Source of the DNA: Diorhabda sublineata
Taxonomy: Eukaryota > Arthropoda > Insecta > Coleoptera > Chrysomelidae
Direction of reading: 5' to 3'
DNA length: 64,000 nucleotides
Assembly (NCBI RefSeq): GCF_026230105.1
Contig: NC_079482.1
Span: 6,448,001-6,512,000 of the forward strand
Positions 1-11,898 of this stretch are shown here, one piece after another. How positions within the stretch are numbered: position 1 is the first letter of the stretch; every line of letters begins with the position of its first letter. Under the pieces are notes generated by a model. That model was not told the origin of the DNA and ran no database searches. It worked only from the letters and a program-made list of their open reading frames with translations. A program made the position numbers and the translations under genes.

Positions 1-300
1 TTTTTTTCAACCTCTTATAGGCTATAAATAAAAGACAATTTCATATAAAACAATAATTCTATTGGTACACTACGGATACTTTTCGACATAATAACCGAAG
101 AGATTAAGATATTTGTCATATCTGTGGACAAACTTTTCAATACCCTTTTCAAAGAAAGAAAAATACTTTATATTTACCCCTCAGTAGTCTATACTATGCC
201 AAAAAATAGTGGCATATAGCAATAATGAAGTGTTCCTTTAGGCCAATCGACCGCCTCGAAATTCGGTTCGTAAATATTTCCAAGAATTTTTTCTGAATTA
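1..300 (-). mobile_element. mariner-like transposase C-terminal fragment
   Basis: The minus strand between about 175 and 70 reads FFEKGIEKFVHRYDKYLNLF followed by GYYVEKYP and a stop. This is the usual C-terminal end of a mariner transposase (F-x-x-G-I-x-K-x-x-x-R-x-x-K, then G-x-Y-V-E-K). The usual Cys after K is Tyr here. The T-rich stretch at the left edge followed by CAACCTC and ATAGG matches the start of the fragment at 30181, so both are 3' ends of one family. Upstream coding (200-300) is degraded. The copy runs off the window's left edge or ends there. Confidence 0.7.
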
Positions 301-1196
301 AAATCAAATATAAATTAATAGTATATAAAGTATTGTAATCTTGATTTTAAATCTTTTTTTTTCTCAGAAAATCAGTTCAAAATTACAGGTCAAAAATGGA
401 CGTTTCGACATATTTGCATAATTATATTAATTAATAGATCTGCTATAAACATGAATATCAGAACAAAAATATGTTTTAACCATCAAAAATATTTTCCTCA
501 ATTGTTACATTCCAAAAATATGTAGCAGTCATTAATTATTCACGTGCATTTGTTTCCCTTCCAAAAATTTTTTAATCTTTGTAATTGAATGTGTTTTTTT
601 GATATGTCAAGGTTAGTTAATGCATTTTTATTATTTATCTTAATGATGATCCTTTAATCTGTTTCCTAGCTGATGAAATATTTGCCTTATGTAACCAGAA
701 TGATAAGCATAACAAGGAACTCCTTATATAGTATAATTTCTTTTGCTGTAGGAAGCTTTAGATTTTAGTTTAGTGAAGTATTGTGTCCTTTATGATTAAA
801 ACATATTTATTTTATATTTAGTGAAATAATTTAATACTTTTTGGGGAAATTCTTGTAGATATTTAATTGTTGGCTGCTACATGTTTTTGAAATCTAACAA
901 CAGAGGAAAAATGAATTTTCATTGCTCAAACATATGTCTGTTTTGAAAAGAGGTCTACGAAGTGAAAAGTTAAAGTAAAATATAATAATATAATTCAACT
1001 AATATTAAAAGATTCACGATTTATTCTAATATCCATTATTTTGCATACTATATACGAATTATTTCCCTATATGATACGCATTCCAAACCAGATTGTTGGA
1101 ATATTTCTAGACCCAATACCAATTATTGAGGAGAATGTGAATGTTGTGTCAAAAAAGATATGGCATCGCTAGTACTGTTGAATAAATGTTTAATTT

Positions 1197-1214
1197 CACT
1201 GGTCTGCAAAAAAA
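1197..1214 (+). repeat. Left terminal inverted repeat of the CACTG element
   Basis: CACTGGTCTGCAA plus an A-run. It is the reverse complement of 3199-3216 with one mismatch (A versus T at position 14). Confidence 0.6.
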
Positions 1215-1439
1215 GTTTTTTTCCTCTTTCTTGTTTTCATGTATGAATTCATCATATTTTGTTCTCTACACAGAATCTGACATACAATAAGCACCACACG
1301 TAGATTTCCAATATAATATTTATTTAATTAACAAACAATATTATCAAAATATCAATTATTATAACGAAATGAACAAATATTATGGTCTACCTCTTACAGT
1401 GGAAAATCCTAAATTATACTCACAGAATGAATAAAATTG

Positions 1440-2818
1440 GGTCAGTAATCTCATTGTACGGTGAGGAAATTCAAGTTATTTTGTGGATTTTTCCTTTTTA
1501 TCGTTTTTATTGTTATAAGTTTCTCGGCGAATTGACCTACAAAAATCAGCAATAATTGCTGTTGACCATTTCCTGATTATTGCGAATGCGAGTTCAAAAA
1601 AATGAATCTTGCGTGACATATGGCATCTTGAAGCAGAAAGAAGCTCCTGAATGATTTGTCGATAGTTCTCAGCTTTTGTATTACCAAGATAATTATAACA
1701 AACGTCCACAGAAGCCACCCAAGGTCTTTTTTCTCCTTTGCTCAGCTTCTACTCAAAAACTTCCTCTTTTATTAGCTCGCGTATAACGATCTACAAAAAT
1801 TCCTTCCTTCAATTTTGCGTCAGTTATTCGAGGAAATTTTATTTTTCGATATCAAAAACCTGCACCATCTCTATTTACAGCTTTCACAAAGTTTTTCATG
1901 AGAGACTTGCCACTAAAGATTCCTGAAATACATTTTCATGCCTAGGAGTTAAACTTAGTAACTCAGTTTTTATTGTGTAATATGTTTCTCTTTCGCGACT
2001 GTCCTACTCACAAAGAAAACAAATGGGTATTTATCACCATTATAGAGTGAAACGGCTTTGAAGCTTATTTTTGAAGTACCAATAAAAAGTCTCCATTCAA
2101 TGGAATCTTCTGGAAAATTCAGTTTTTGAAAAAGCCCTGTAGCATCATTACAATGTACCAAATCATCTTCTTTAGAAAAGTGACTCGTAAAATCTTCTTG
2201 CCTCGTACAAAAATATGAAACTATGATGAAAATACTTTTATCTACTATTTTAATCTTTATCCAAGTAATTGCGCCTCATATTTTGAAAGTCCCAAGTGTC
2301 TAACAAGATCATTTAAGTCACTTTGTTTAAGTAAATGAGGTTCTTTAGAAGGATTGGAAGATTCAGACAAAGTGTATAAAGATGAAGATGTACTGGGAGA
2401 AAGAAAGCTCGATTGAGGTTGTAGACCAGAAATAATAATTATCTTCCACCTTTCCATTAATTGATGGAACTGGAACTGAAGTGCCTCCACCACGAGGAAT
2501 TGGTCTCTTTGCAGATGGATCGTTCGGGTATACAATCTTATTTTTATTTTTAGTATTCTGAGATTCACTCCAAATCATTGGCATTGTAAACGGCATGGAT
2601 TTGTAGCTCTCTTCAAGCCAATCTCTCAAAGATCTCGAGCAGCTGTTGCAACATACTTTTGGCAACCAACTCTTATCTCGCTCATCGATAGAGATTTCAA
2701 AATATAAATTATAAGTTGTTTTAACAAGATTTGTCATGAAAATACGCTGTGTTTTTAGTACGAATTCCCTACAAATGTAGCAAAAACAGCCTGTAGAATT
2801 TTTACAAGTTCGTGGCAT
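1440..2818 (-). pseudogene. Decayed repeat-family ORF with N-terminal Cys motifs, function unknown
   Basis: Several minus-strand pieces belong to one protein. The first (2818 down to 2363) starts MPRTCKNSTGCFCYICREF, a C-x5-C-x-C-x2-C cluster, followed by VCCNSC and a Pro-rich linker that fit a small zinc module. A second piece near 2200-1970 has EDDLVHCNDATGLF, then EWRLFIGTSK. A third near 1900-1780 has LMKNFVKAV, then KFPRITDAKLKEGIFV. The last (1718-1476) has GNTKAENYRQIIQELL and CHMSRKIHFFE. I recognise this order from uncharacterised proteins repeated in insect and cnidarian genomes. Stops, frameshifts and at least one internal deletion (between SLYNGDKYP and MKNFVKAV) make it non-functional. 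Position inside terminal inverted repeats suggests that the family is transposon-borne. Function is not known to me. Confidence 0.6.
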
Positions 2819-3198
2819 TTTATAACTGAAAATTACATAAAATTTATTTGAAAATAATTTTCAAACATCTATTTCACATTTATTGTCTCAGCTAATAACA
2901 AAATACTTAAACTACATATAAAAAACTCAAAACCAATATACAGAACATGAACTTTATGCAAAACTAATACTACAAATGCGTGTATTTACCATAAAAGTCA
3001 TCTTCGGCACTTCCCTTCATTCTCTTACAACTCACTAAAACTTATTTAGTACTGTTTCTAGCGCGCTAGAAAAAATTTAAAAAAACTTAAATGTTTGATA
3101 TTTGAAACAAATCATGGGAGTGATAGAAAAAATCGGCCAACGGAAATAGATTCATCAACATTTGAATCGTATTTATGACAAAATTTTTTAAAGGAGGA

Positions 3199-3216
3199 TT
3201 TTATTGCAGACCAGTG
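3199..3216 (-). repeat. Right terminal inverted repeat of the CACTG element
   Basis: TTGCAGACCAGTG at 3204-3216 is the exact reverse complement of 1197-1209 and is followed by TTT, as at the other end. Confidence 0.6.
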
Positions 3217-4753
3217 TTTCCTTAAATTTGAAAACTTATCAAGTGAAATCCATACATAGTTAACAAAAAGATTAATAATTTTAGCATAAATTTAATATTA
3301 ATTCCTACATTTTGTGGAGTACTTTATATCGGATTATATTTGGTAGTTCATACAAAGCTGATTATTAATGATCTATTTGTTGGAAGTTTTGATAGATAAT
3401 TAAGCTTAATTGATAATACGAGAGCCAACAGAAGAAGCGTGCCACGCACAACGATTGCTCCATAAAACTCTACGATTAACCTTACCAGCAAATAAAAAAA
3501 GGAATCGCGCCATGTATGTCAAGCATGTAAATAAGAAAAACTAATAGAAATTCTTGAAGTCGTCTCCAACGCGTATTCAGAGTTCCGTCGCAGTTTCCTA
3601 AGAATGCACCCATTTAAATATCAGTGAATATACGTGATGTCGGCAAAATAGAAGCCGATACCTCATTAATTAAATAAAACATGTCTAAGGTAAATCCAAT
3701 AGGGATTTAAGTATTTGTCAACAACTGAGATTATGTGACAAAAACAACGATCTCCAATGAAAACGAGTCTCGATCCAAATACGGCAGAACACTGAACACC
3801 GACACAAAGCGATCTTGGAAACGTCGCTAGATTCGGTCTCCATCGATTAGGCGATTAACTAACTTAACCAAATAAATGAAGCCACATTATTTATTCTATT
3901 TATTTCATTATTTTTATCAAAAATACTCGAGCATGAGATGCTTTTTCTTTGAATTCTGATGCGAAAAGCGGAACTATTGAAAAATAACTGGAAAATTTCG
4001 ATATGAAACTAGATGAAAATTCTGAAATAGGAATTTGAATGAAACTAAGTGAATATGTCCATTAGAATGATAAAATACTCAGAAAATTGGACGCAATGAA
4101 AGGAAAAAATTATTATGAGATTGAAAATATTATTTTGGAAACTACTTTGAAAATCGAAATAACTTCTAGAAAAATTAAGTATAATATAATACAGTAAAAA
4201 CACTAGTCACAATATCGTTGGGAGCTTTCATGGGTGGAAATGGGAATTTTTTTGGGGATGGCACTGATATCAGAAATTTTTACCTCTGCAGAGCTGAGGC
4301 TGGGATAATTCTTATGATGGTTTTTTTTTGGCGCAGCATTCGCTTACATTACAAACTCCGTCGTGGGTAGAATAAAATTTGGAAATTTAGAAAAAATAGA
4401 AAAAAATATGGCTCGAAGATTCAAAGCGCTGTTGACTAGGCAGAAAACCGGAAAGGCAGGTATAGTCAGTCGCCTACGGGATAAGTTAATTGATTTATAT
4501 AATAATGAAGTTGCTGAAAAACACACTTGAGAATCTGAGACACTTAGTGGAGATATGGAAAATAAGATAAAATTAATTATATACATTCAAGCTGGAGGGG
4601 TATTTTATTAGACCATTCAACCAACAAAGAATTGAGCCAACAACTTTATATTCGATAAGTAATATCATTATTATTTAGTTTATCTGAGTCCACTGCTACA
4701 TGGAAGTGCATTTAATGATTTAAATTTGATCCAGTTTTATCTAAAATAATATA
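3217..4753. other. Stretch without recognisable gene
   Basis: AT-rich sequence with short reading frames only. I see no coding homology, RNA gene or paired inverted repeats here. A somewhat more GC-rich patch lies at about 3430-3860 but does not translate to anything I recognise. Confidence 0.4.
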
Positions 4754-5758
4754 CGAGGATATATTGAAAAACTCTTAGCCTACTATAGAACCAAACAAAA
4801 TTTCAACGTCAAAATATTTTATTACTCAACATATTCTCCTCTTAATTGGATACATTTATTACAGCGAATCTGCAGCGTCTCTAGACCTTAAAAAAATGTT
4901 TCTTATTGCTCTGCAAACCAGACCTCCACAACTTTTATTACCTCCTCGTTGGAAGAAAATTTACGACCTTTTAAACTTTTTTTCAGTTGAGAAAAGAGAT
5001 TATAGTCGGACGGAGCCAAATCTGGTGAATAAGGGGGGTGTTAAAACCCTAAATCACGAATTTTTTGCATGGCAACATGAGATTTGTGTGCAGAGGCGTT
5101 GTCCTGCAAAAACAAAACATCTTTGGATAACTTTCCGCATCTTTTCTCTTCAATTTTTTTCCGTAGAGTAGTCAGTAATGTCGAATAGTCATCTCCAGTT
5201 ATTGTTCTGCCCTTATCCAAAAAATCAATCATGATTAATACATGGCAATCCCAAAAAACTGAAGCAAGAACTATTCCAGCAGACTTTTGGACACGAAACT
5301 TCTTAGGTCTTGGAGAACCAGAGTGTCGCCATTCCACCGATTGTTGCTTTGTTTCTGGATCGTAAAAATGTACCCAAGTCTAATGCTTAGTAACAATTCT
5401 GTTTAAGAAGTCTACATCGTTTTCAAATCGAGCACAGATCGAACGCGATGCTTCTACCCTCGCACGCTTTTGGTCAACATTCAAACATTTGGGGATCCAT
5501 TGTGCAGCAATTTTTCTCATGTCCAAATTGACGGTCTCATACGAAGGACATTGATCTGCTTATCTCTTAACCCTTTTAAATACAGATACTTGATGATGGC
5601 TCGATACTCGAATTTTTCGATTTTCACAATTTTTTTTTTTGTTTTAATTTATTGCGTAACTCTGGTTCACCTTTATGACGTCAAACTTTACACTGACACT
5701 TCTAATCAGTTATTCTTTATTTTGTTTATGCATCTAACTGGTCTAGGCTACATCCTTG
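4754..5758 (-). mobile_element. Internally deleted mariner element
   Basis: Minus-strand translation from 5630 gives KFEYRAIIKYLYLKGL (N-terminal helix-turn-helix). After a missing stretch of about 100 residues it continues with AAQWIPKCLNVDQKRARVEA, then TWVHFYDPETKQQ, WRHSGSPRPKKFR and VLFLQDNASAHKSH (second catalytic Asp region). At the left end CGAGGATATATTG lies next to TA, and the right end ATCCTTG is followed by TA, so both ends can be placed, with TA target duplications. Length is 1,005 bp against about 1.3 kb for a full element. A stop between TKH and TWVHF and the deletion make it inactive. Confidence 0.8.
5041..5600 (-). pseudogene. mariner transposase, catalytic part
   Basis: This is the readable D,D34D-type portion. 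It runs from NVDQKRARVEASRS through the first catalytic segment around VTKH..TWVHFYDPE, then SVFWDCHVLIMIDFLDKGRT, GKLSKDVLFLQDN and HKSHVAMQKIRDLGF. The third catalytic segment (S-P-D-L-A-P-S-D) should lie just below 5040 but has no clear match in frame, so it is frameshifted or lost. Confidence 0.75.
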
Positions 5759-7524
5759 TATGTAAGTGGACATTACTCAAAGTTTTGTCTTATTTGATTC
5801 GAATTATTTTTCGGAAAAAAAAATATTTTTCATGGAGTTATTCCCTTCAGTATATATGTTGGTAAACTTCTTATTATTTTTGATTAACAACATTACTGAA
5901 TTTGCGTAAATGGTCAAACAAGAAAGTTAACGTTTGTTAAAAATGAAAATAAAGTTATTTAAAATATTTGTGAATTGGTTTTCGCAAATTTTTCTCATCA
6001 CAAATACTCAAAATGTAAGTAATGCTCGTTATGAATTACTCTTTTTTTATGTCCCCAAAAAACAGTCTTGAAATAGTTGTTCGAAAACTATGAAGAAACA
6101 ACGACTGCAATCAGCCAAACAGTACGATAATAATTCACTTATCTCAATCACTTTACTAACTTAAATAATTTATTTGAATTATTTGATTACTTTTTTTCGG
6201 TCTGTTCACTACGACTATTTATCATAAACTAACTGCTCTAAGTGAAGCCGCTTATATATCCAAACGATATTCTCAAAAATTCAAGAAAAACGATGAAACA
6301 AAACTAATAAATACATAGATCTTCCTAAAAATTATTTGAAAGAGAAAATGTACAAAAATCGCTTCCTATTAAACCTAAAACACTATCATCGTGTATGTAT
6401 CTTTAAGGATTCAACATTCCAAATTCTGATCGACGAAACGCACAGTATCCAGTTTTATCAGGAGTACCTTTTTGGTGTAAAATTCAATGATGTTTAAGTT
6501 CACTTAAAATTTTGCATAATATATCTAATATTGAAAAAGTAATGTTCAAATCTACTTGGTACCAGCCGTGTAACTAGCGCCCTCTATGAGACACAAAAAC
6601 AAATTCATTTGATGTATCAGCTCCCTAAGCATATTCGTATAAAATTTCTTTTGTTTGTTTCCAAAACAACAGTTTTGGAATAGTTGTCATCATTTCAATA
6701 ATTTATAGGTATCTTTAAAGATTCGACTTCTCAAATTCAGATTGAAAAATTTTTAGGGATGTCATCAGAAATATAGCAGAAACTGACAACATTGTTTTTC
6801 GTATAATTTCGAATTCCATTTCCCGAGGAAAAATCTCCAGCAAGGAACCTTAAGGTTCTAAATCAGTTCCCAATCTTGAGTCATAGCTTACGACCCTGAG
6901 ATTAAGGATCTCATATTATAAAGAATATTTTCACCAAAAATTTACTAAAATTTAATTGACGCTGTTGCCTCTGAGGGGTGCCAATTAGAATCTACCACTC
7001 CATCACAATAAATAATTAACAGAGTGAAAGAAATGTTTGACGAAAAGCACGCGAGAAACGAGATTTCGATATTATTCCATGCTATTTATAAATACAGTTT
7101 TATCAACTTCCATGTTTAGTTATTTTCATAGCTCATTTGCTGAAGTGTCATTTCCAAAACCATGTGAAAATATAATTTTTCTAATCGAGTACATTTCACT
7201 CTTTGCATCTCATTGAAATGATAAAAATTATTCTAGGAAATACTAGGAAAAACATTTTTCTCGTACTATTTTCAATTACATTCTACTTATCATCACTCTC
7301 ATCAATTTTTTGCATATTGAGTGCTCAAACTGATAAAAAATTATCATTTCAAACAATGACGGATTTAGGCTTGATGCGGCCCTAGAACCTGTTTGTCGCG
7401 CCGCCCTTAATTTTAGAAGAAATTTTGTTAGTTTTTATACATAATTTTTATTTAAAATTTGAAATAACTTTATTTCGTTAGAACTTTCGTTTGAGGTTCT
7501 TAATAAAATTTTCTTAGAACTATT
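5759..7524. other. Stretch without gene; contains dispersed low-copy repeats
   Basis: No coding homology. Short segments recur: C-C-A-A-A-A-x-A-A-C-A-G-T near 6053 and 6661, and ATCTTTAA(G/A)GATTC near 6399 and 6709. This suggests partially duplicated non-coding repeat material. The block at 6554-6648 has a second copy at 11899. Confidence 0.4.
6554..6648 (+). repeat. Dispersed repeat, copy 1 (second copy at 11899)
   Basis: Shares ACTTGGTAC, CCGTGTAACTAG, GCCCTCTATGAGA, ATGTATCAGCTCCC and ATATTCGTATAAAATTTC with 11899-11976, same strand and same order. This copy carries about 18 extra bases in the middle. It resembles untranslated sequence of insect mariner-type elements, but I cannot name the family. 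Confidence 0.6.
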
Positions 7525-8466
7525 TAAAGATGGTCTTAGAAGTACCTGACAAAAATAATACAAAAATTTTGGAAAAAATATAATTACTTTTTAACGTAAT
7601 CCCTTTTGGCTCCAAACACTTTTCCCGGCCATGTTCAATAAGTTCCATATCCTTTTTATAATTATAATCGCCATGCTCCTCAAAATAGATTTTAACTGCC
7701 GACATCACCTCTACATTGTTGGAAAATTTTTGACAACTGAGACAAATCTGGGAACAGAAAATAATCCAAGGAGACTAGATATGGCAAATAGGGTGTGTGA
7801 GGTAGCAATTCAAACTTTGATTAATTAATTTTGGTCATAGTAATAACGGATGTGAAAGCTGGTGCATTGTCAATACTTTCTTGTCGTTTCTTCTGGATTT
7901 CGTTGCAAAAATTATCCTATGCGCATCCCAAAAAGCCAAGTTCATGACCCTGCTTGCAAATGGAATGGTCTTTGTCTTCTTTGGAGCCGGTTCTCCGTTT
8001 TCAGTCCATTGTTTCGATTGTTCTTTTGATTCGGTTGTGAAGTGATGAACCCACGTTCCATTGTGAGCAAATGCGGCCCCCATATTGCGCATCCAGTATC
8101 GCTTTGTGGATTTTCTTCATCATTTCTCCACTGAGATGCTGGTATTTGCAGGTCGTGCGGCCTCTTTTAAATTCTACTACCCAATATTTGACTATTGCTA
8201 ACGAAGGAGCAGTCTTATCCACAGTAGAATCTGGTTCAGCTTTTATATTGGTTGGGCTAATGCCTTTCAAATAAAAGTATTGTATAACATAAAGATCCAT
8301 GTTTACAAATTCAATGAAAACGTTGATGGCTACCAAGCATATTATACTACGTGACGTCTTGGAAATTTAATGCTGTATAGATTGAGTACATTTTAATACA
8401 GTGTTATTATTTCAAGTAATTACCGCCATCTCTAGGTCCGACCAAGTACTACTGGGACCATCCTTG
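7525..8466 (-). mobile_element. Internally deleted mariner element (second lineage)
   Basis: The ends form imperfect inverted repeats: AAAGATGGTCTTAGAAGTAC at 7526 matches the reverse complement of the sequence ending ACTGGGACCATCCTTG at 8466 (CAAGGATGGTCCCAGTAGTA). TA follows the right end; the left equivalent is mutated to TT. Minus-strand coding shows VIQYFYLKGISPTNIKAE, KYWVVEFKRGRTTC and KKIHKAILD (helix-turn-helix half). It jumps to TWVHHFTTESKEQSKQW and EPAPKKTKTIPFASRVMNLA, then after another gap to AVKIYFEE and the C-terminal KCLEPKG. About 940 bp, with frameshifts and at least two deletions. Confidence 0.8.
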
Positions 8467-11069
8467 TAGAGTTAAGGTTTTTTAGCAATGGCTTTTCATT
8501 TCTATTCAGTGTGTTGAAAAAAGGAAAAAATAGATACAGTTCTTTAAATGTAATTGTTATTCTAGTTCCTTTCAAATCGAAGAAATCTACTATTATGCAA
8601 ATAACATTAATATTGATGTTGTTTTTGATCTTTTATTTCAGGTAATCACTGTATAAAAAATTCGTACTCTAATAACTAGAATTACTTAAAAAGAAGTAAC
8701 TACTCGACCTTTTCTTAAAAATGAATATTGGGGAATAAAAGTGAATGTGCTAGATAATTCTACAAAAATCCTAATTGATCTTATTTGGTAGATTATGCAA
8801 CGCTATAAATTATTAACTTAGAATTATTTCCAATTTTGACATATAGTGACGATACACGCTATAAAATTATAAAACGACATAAATTGGTACTGTTATACAA
8901 TACAATCTATCCCAATTTACGTTAATTTCACATCGTTAAGTCGTAGAATTTGGTGTGTACATTTTTATTGCTGTTGGTTATAAATTAATAATGAAATCGT
9001 GGGAAATTTTGTCACTCTTTCAAATCCGCCTCTATCAACTTCAATTTATTTCACAATTATGGGCCGTTACAAGTCTCCGTAAAACGAAATCTACTCAAGT
9101 GATTTCTTTTGTTTTTTCTAAGAGAATTTATCATCATGTCTACAATTATTAAGTGCTGCTCCAAGTATCACATATTGAAATATTTTCCAATATTCATTGT
9201 TAGTTGGTAATTTCAAGGAGAATAATTATTCCTCCTACCATCGACGAACCCAGTGAATATTTTCAGAAACCAATAGAAAATAGAAGAAACAGAATTATGA
9301 TATAAAATTGGCCCAAACTTTTACAGTTATAACTTCTAAAAACAATCTGTTGTCGGTGAAGTCAGTTCACAGTTTCTAATATAAATTTGAGAAGCTAAGC
9401 ATCTTTAAGTCCCGAATTTTATACGACCTAAACTTCTATTCCTACCTCTGATTCAAACTCACTCGAGATTTAGATTTTATCTTTAGGATTATCCAACAAT
9501 CGTTTTACTGTATTGTTGGATTTATAAACCAATTTAAATCCTAATCTGTTAAATATTCCTTCCAATCCTTCAATCCTTTTTTATAAAGAGGATTGAAAGG
9601 TATCAGAACAAATTTTTCTTGTTTCTTAATTTAGGTTTGGAAAAGAGATTTATTAAACCTATGACGATTAATTAAGCTATTGACATTTTTTTATCATAAC
9701 CGTTGAGTACAGCTACATCGTCAGTAAAGGTCTTTTTCTTATTGTATCTTTCTATGGTAAGTGGAAAGTGAATTAACGGATGTACCAGGAAATGAAGAAT
9801 GGCCATCTTATATTGTATACAATGAAAATAATCAACCTGGATGTAACTGCACGTAGCGGCATTTCTCCTAAATACATCAAATTCTATAAAATTTAGTATA
9901 AAAGTCAAGTCATTAGGTTCTAATTTACCTTCGGACTCTGAAGACGATAACTTGGTTATCGAAACGCTGATCAGATAGTGTATATTCAGCATGAATATCA
10001 CCAACGGTTCCAGAAACTCCAACTTAGTTTCAAGTATCAACTAATGAGCGAAAAATTCATATCTATGACTAAATAGGATTGGCTACCATGTTAAATAGAA
10101 ATATACTTTTTTCTAGTTTGGAGGGGAGATATTACTAAGGATATATACTGAATAGTTAGGGGAAGCGATGTTAATAAACCAAACTATTTGTTCGATGAAA
10201 ATTCAGCATAGAAACGATTAACTCCACATCTGATAGTACGTACACTGGTCTTAATCTTTTCATTTATTTTCACGAATCGTTGATTATACATGACTTGATT
10301 CTAGTGTATGAAAAAAAGAAAGTTATTAATATAAGACGAAAAAAAGTGTCCAATCGTTGAAAATTAATGGATTGGAATTATAGCAATTGACCATGTAGCT
10401 GAATTATACTCCTGTACTCTCCTCGACAGAAGGAGATGTTTAATTTTTGTTTATATCACCTCTTCCAACCAACTCTCACTAATTTTTGGGGTTTTGGTTA
10501 AACTACGCTTGAGTCTATAGACTGGTAGAGATGAACGGTTTATTCGAAATACTCTATAATTCTATTTGCAATATGAGGATGTGCAAAAGTTCTTGTTTAG
10601 AGCCATTCATATAATATATAATGTATATAATACAGGAAAAAGGATTGATAGGACGGCCTCAATATAACGCACAGATGTAGTACAGTATAGAATAAACATG
10701 AGTTGTGATCTACTACCATGAGTAGTATCTCTATAATTTCAAACGTCGCACATGCTCACAACTGCTCTTCGCAGTGGCATCTTACCTTTTGACCAGCGTC
10801 ATCTACATCTAAACAAAATCTTGATTTTTGACATTCCGCCTCTCAGAGCTAGACAAATGTTTGCAATTGAAAGAGATAATAATTATGGACAGTAGTGAGA
10901 GACTGAATGTGATGATATAGAATAATCATAGTAATAGATCTACGTTTCTTACCAAACTTTTCGTCAGCAATTTGATACGTAGTATTAAAACAGTGAGGGC
11001 CATATATCTAAAGCGTTAGTTGACGAGTTCATGTGTCTTTACCTTTATCTGCCTATATCTAACAATCAT
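8467..11069. other. Stretch without recognisable gene
   Basis: AT-rich sequence with no coding homology. A hairpin with 10-bp arms (ATCCAACAAT, 9491-9500 and 9512-9521) is followed at about 9561-9600 by an imperfect inverted pair built on CAATCC and GGATTG. The repeat copy at 9926 lies here. Confidence 0.4.
9926..9961 (+). repeat. Dispersed repeat with GATAACTTGGTTATC core, copy 1
   Basis: CTCTGAAGACGATAAC followed by TTGGTTATC, preceded by TTACCTTC, recurs inverted at 13259-13293 with three or so differences over about 35 bases. The core is a 15-bp near-palindrome (GATAAC-TTG-GTTATC). Both copies sit in short open frames reading ITKLSSSE-x-EG, so coding origin in an old repeat is possible. 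Confidence 0.6.
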
Positions 11070-11510
11070 CATCATCATCTTTTAACAGCCTGTATCTTCC
11101 ATTGTTGGGCTTTTAATTATCTTCCATTGTTGGGCTTTTAATGTAGACAATTTTGCATGGTTTTGGGTATCTTGGATCAAGTTGGAAGATATCCTTCTCC
11201 GTACTCTTTATTCCTGGGAAATCATTTTAGTATTCCCTCCGTCCATTGCGACATGCCAGCCCACTTTAAGTGTGTGACTGTTTCAAATGTATCAGTAACC
11301 TGTGTTCTCCTACGCAGTTCTTCATTTCGGTTTCCAGATTTCCAGAGTTCTATGCGAAACTAGAGATGAACCATATCTACCAGCGAAAGTGATTTTAGCC
11401 TTCGGGATCTTTGGCTCATGTCGTAGAGATGATTTGATACGTTTGAGTTCAAACAACGTGGAAAATAATGGGCACTTTATTGTTGTGTTTATGAAAGATT
11501 GAAAAATTCA
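11070..11510 (-). mobile_element. RTE-type LINE 3' end fragment
   Basis: The minus strand contains RRRTQVTDTFETVTHLKWAG, then HVAMDGG in a shifted frame. This matches the C-terminal LKWxWAGHVAR-type tail common in insect RTE-like ORF2 proteins. Downstream come CCCAACAATGGAAGATACAG and GCTG, then repeated ATG triplets (TGATGATGATGATG as read on the minus strand), a simple-repeat tail typical of this LINE group. Only the end is present; no reverse-transcriptase core is seen. Confidence 0.6.
11093..11142 (+). repeat. Exact 25-bp tandem duplication
   Basis: TATCTTCCATTGTTGGGC plus TTTTAAT occurs twice back to back with no difference, inside the LINE 3' tail. Looks like a recent slippage or repair duplication. 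Confidence 0.9.
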
Positions 11511-11898
11511 TATGTCAAGTTGCATACCGAAATCGTAGGATACCATTAGCGCTGTCGTGAAACTTGTTGCAAAATACCTGAAACTTGCGCTGATTTGTTC
11601 ACTTTGAAAAGACACTGAAGATGGCAATCTTTCAACGTAGCAGAAGGATACATAGAAGAATTATTACAAAGGTAAATATAAGTATCGCGGAATGGTTCAA
11701 CCCTTCTCACTTGCAAAATTAGCTCTGTGACATAAAACTTCTGAGAACCGTTTCTGTTCCAGCATCTTAGCCAGCAGTTATGAAGATTGAAATACCGTCT
11801 CTAGGATAGAATGGAAACTGAAAAATATTTGGGGTTTGCTCCGTAGAAAATTTTCATAACGCCATCTGTATTCAAGATAGAAGGCGTTGAAGAAAAAT

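Larger units (their letters stand above)
1197..3216. mobile_element. Putative DNA transposon with CACTG-type terminal inverted repeats and an unknown ORF
   Basis: CACTGGTCTGCAA at 1197-1209 is repeated exactly, inverted, at 3204-3216. Extending to 18 positions leaves one mismatch. Both ends are flanked by TTT (1194-1196 and 3217-3219), which fits a 3-bp target duplication but is weak evidence in AT-rich DNA. The decayed ORF at about 1440-2818 lies wholly between the repeats on the minus strand. Ends starting CACT(A/G) with a 3-bp duplication are known for the CACTA/EnSpm-Chapaev group, but the ORF shows no CACTA transposase motif I recognise. That the repeats and ORF form one mobile unit is inference from the geometry. 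Confidence 0.55.

Noticed and set aside
504..545. Shared word AAATATGTAGCAGTCAT at 517 and 35388 as a mobile element
   Set aside because: Only about 17 bases match well with no ends or coding; too little to call.
5470..5865. 131-codon open frame with several hydrophobic stretches, possibly a membrane protein
   Set aside because: It is the antisense of the mariner 5' part; the other strand carries the recognisable transposase start.
8071..8274. Plus-strand open frame with a hydrophobic start
   Set aside because: Antisense shadow of mariner coding on the minus strand.
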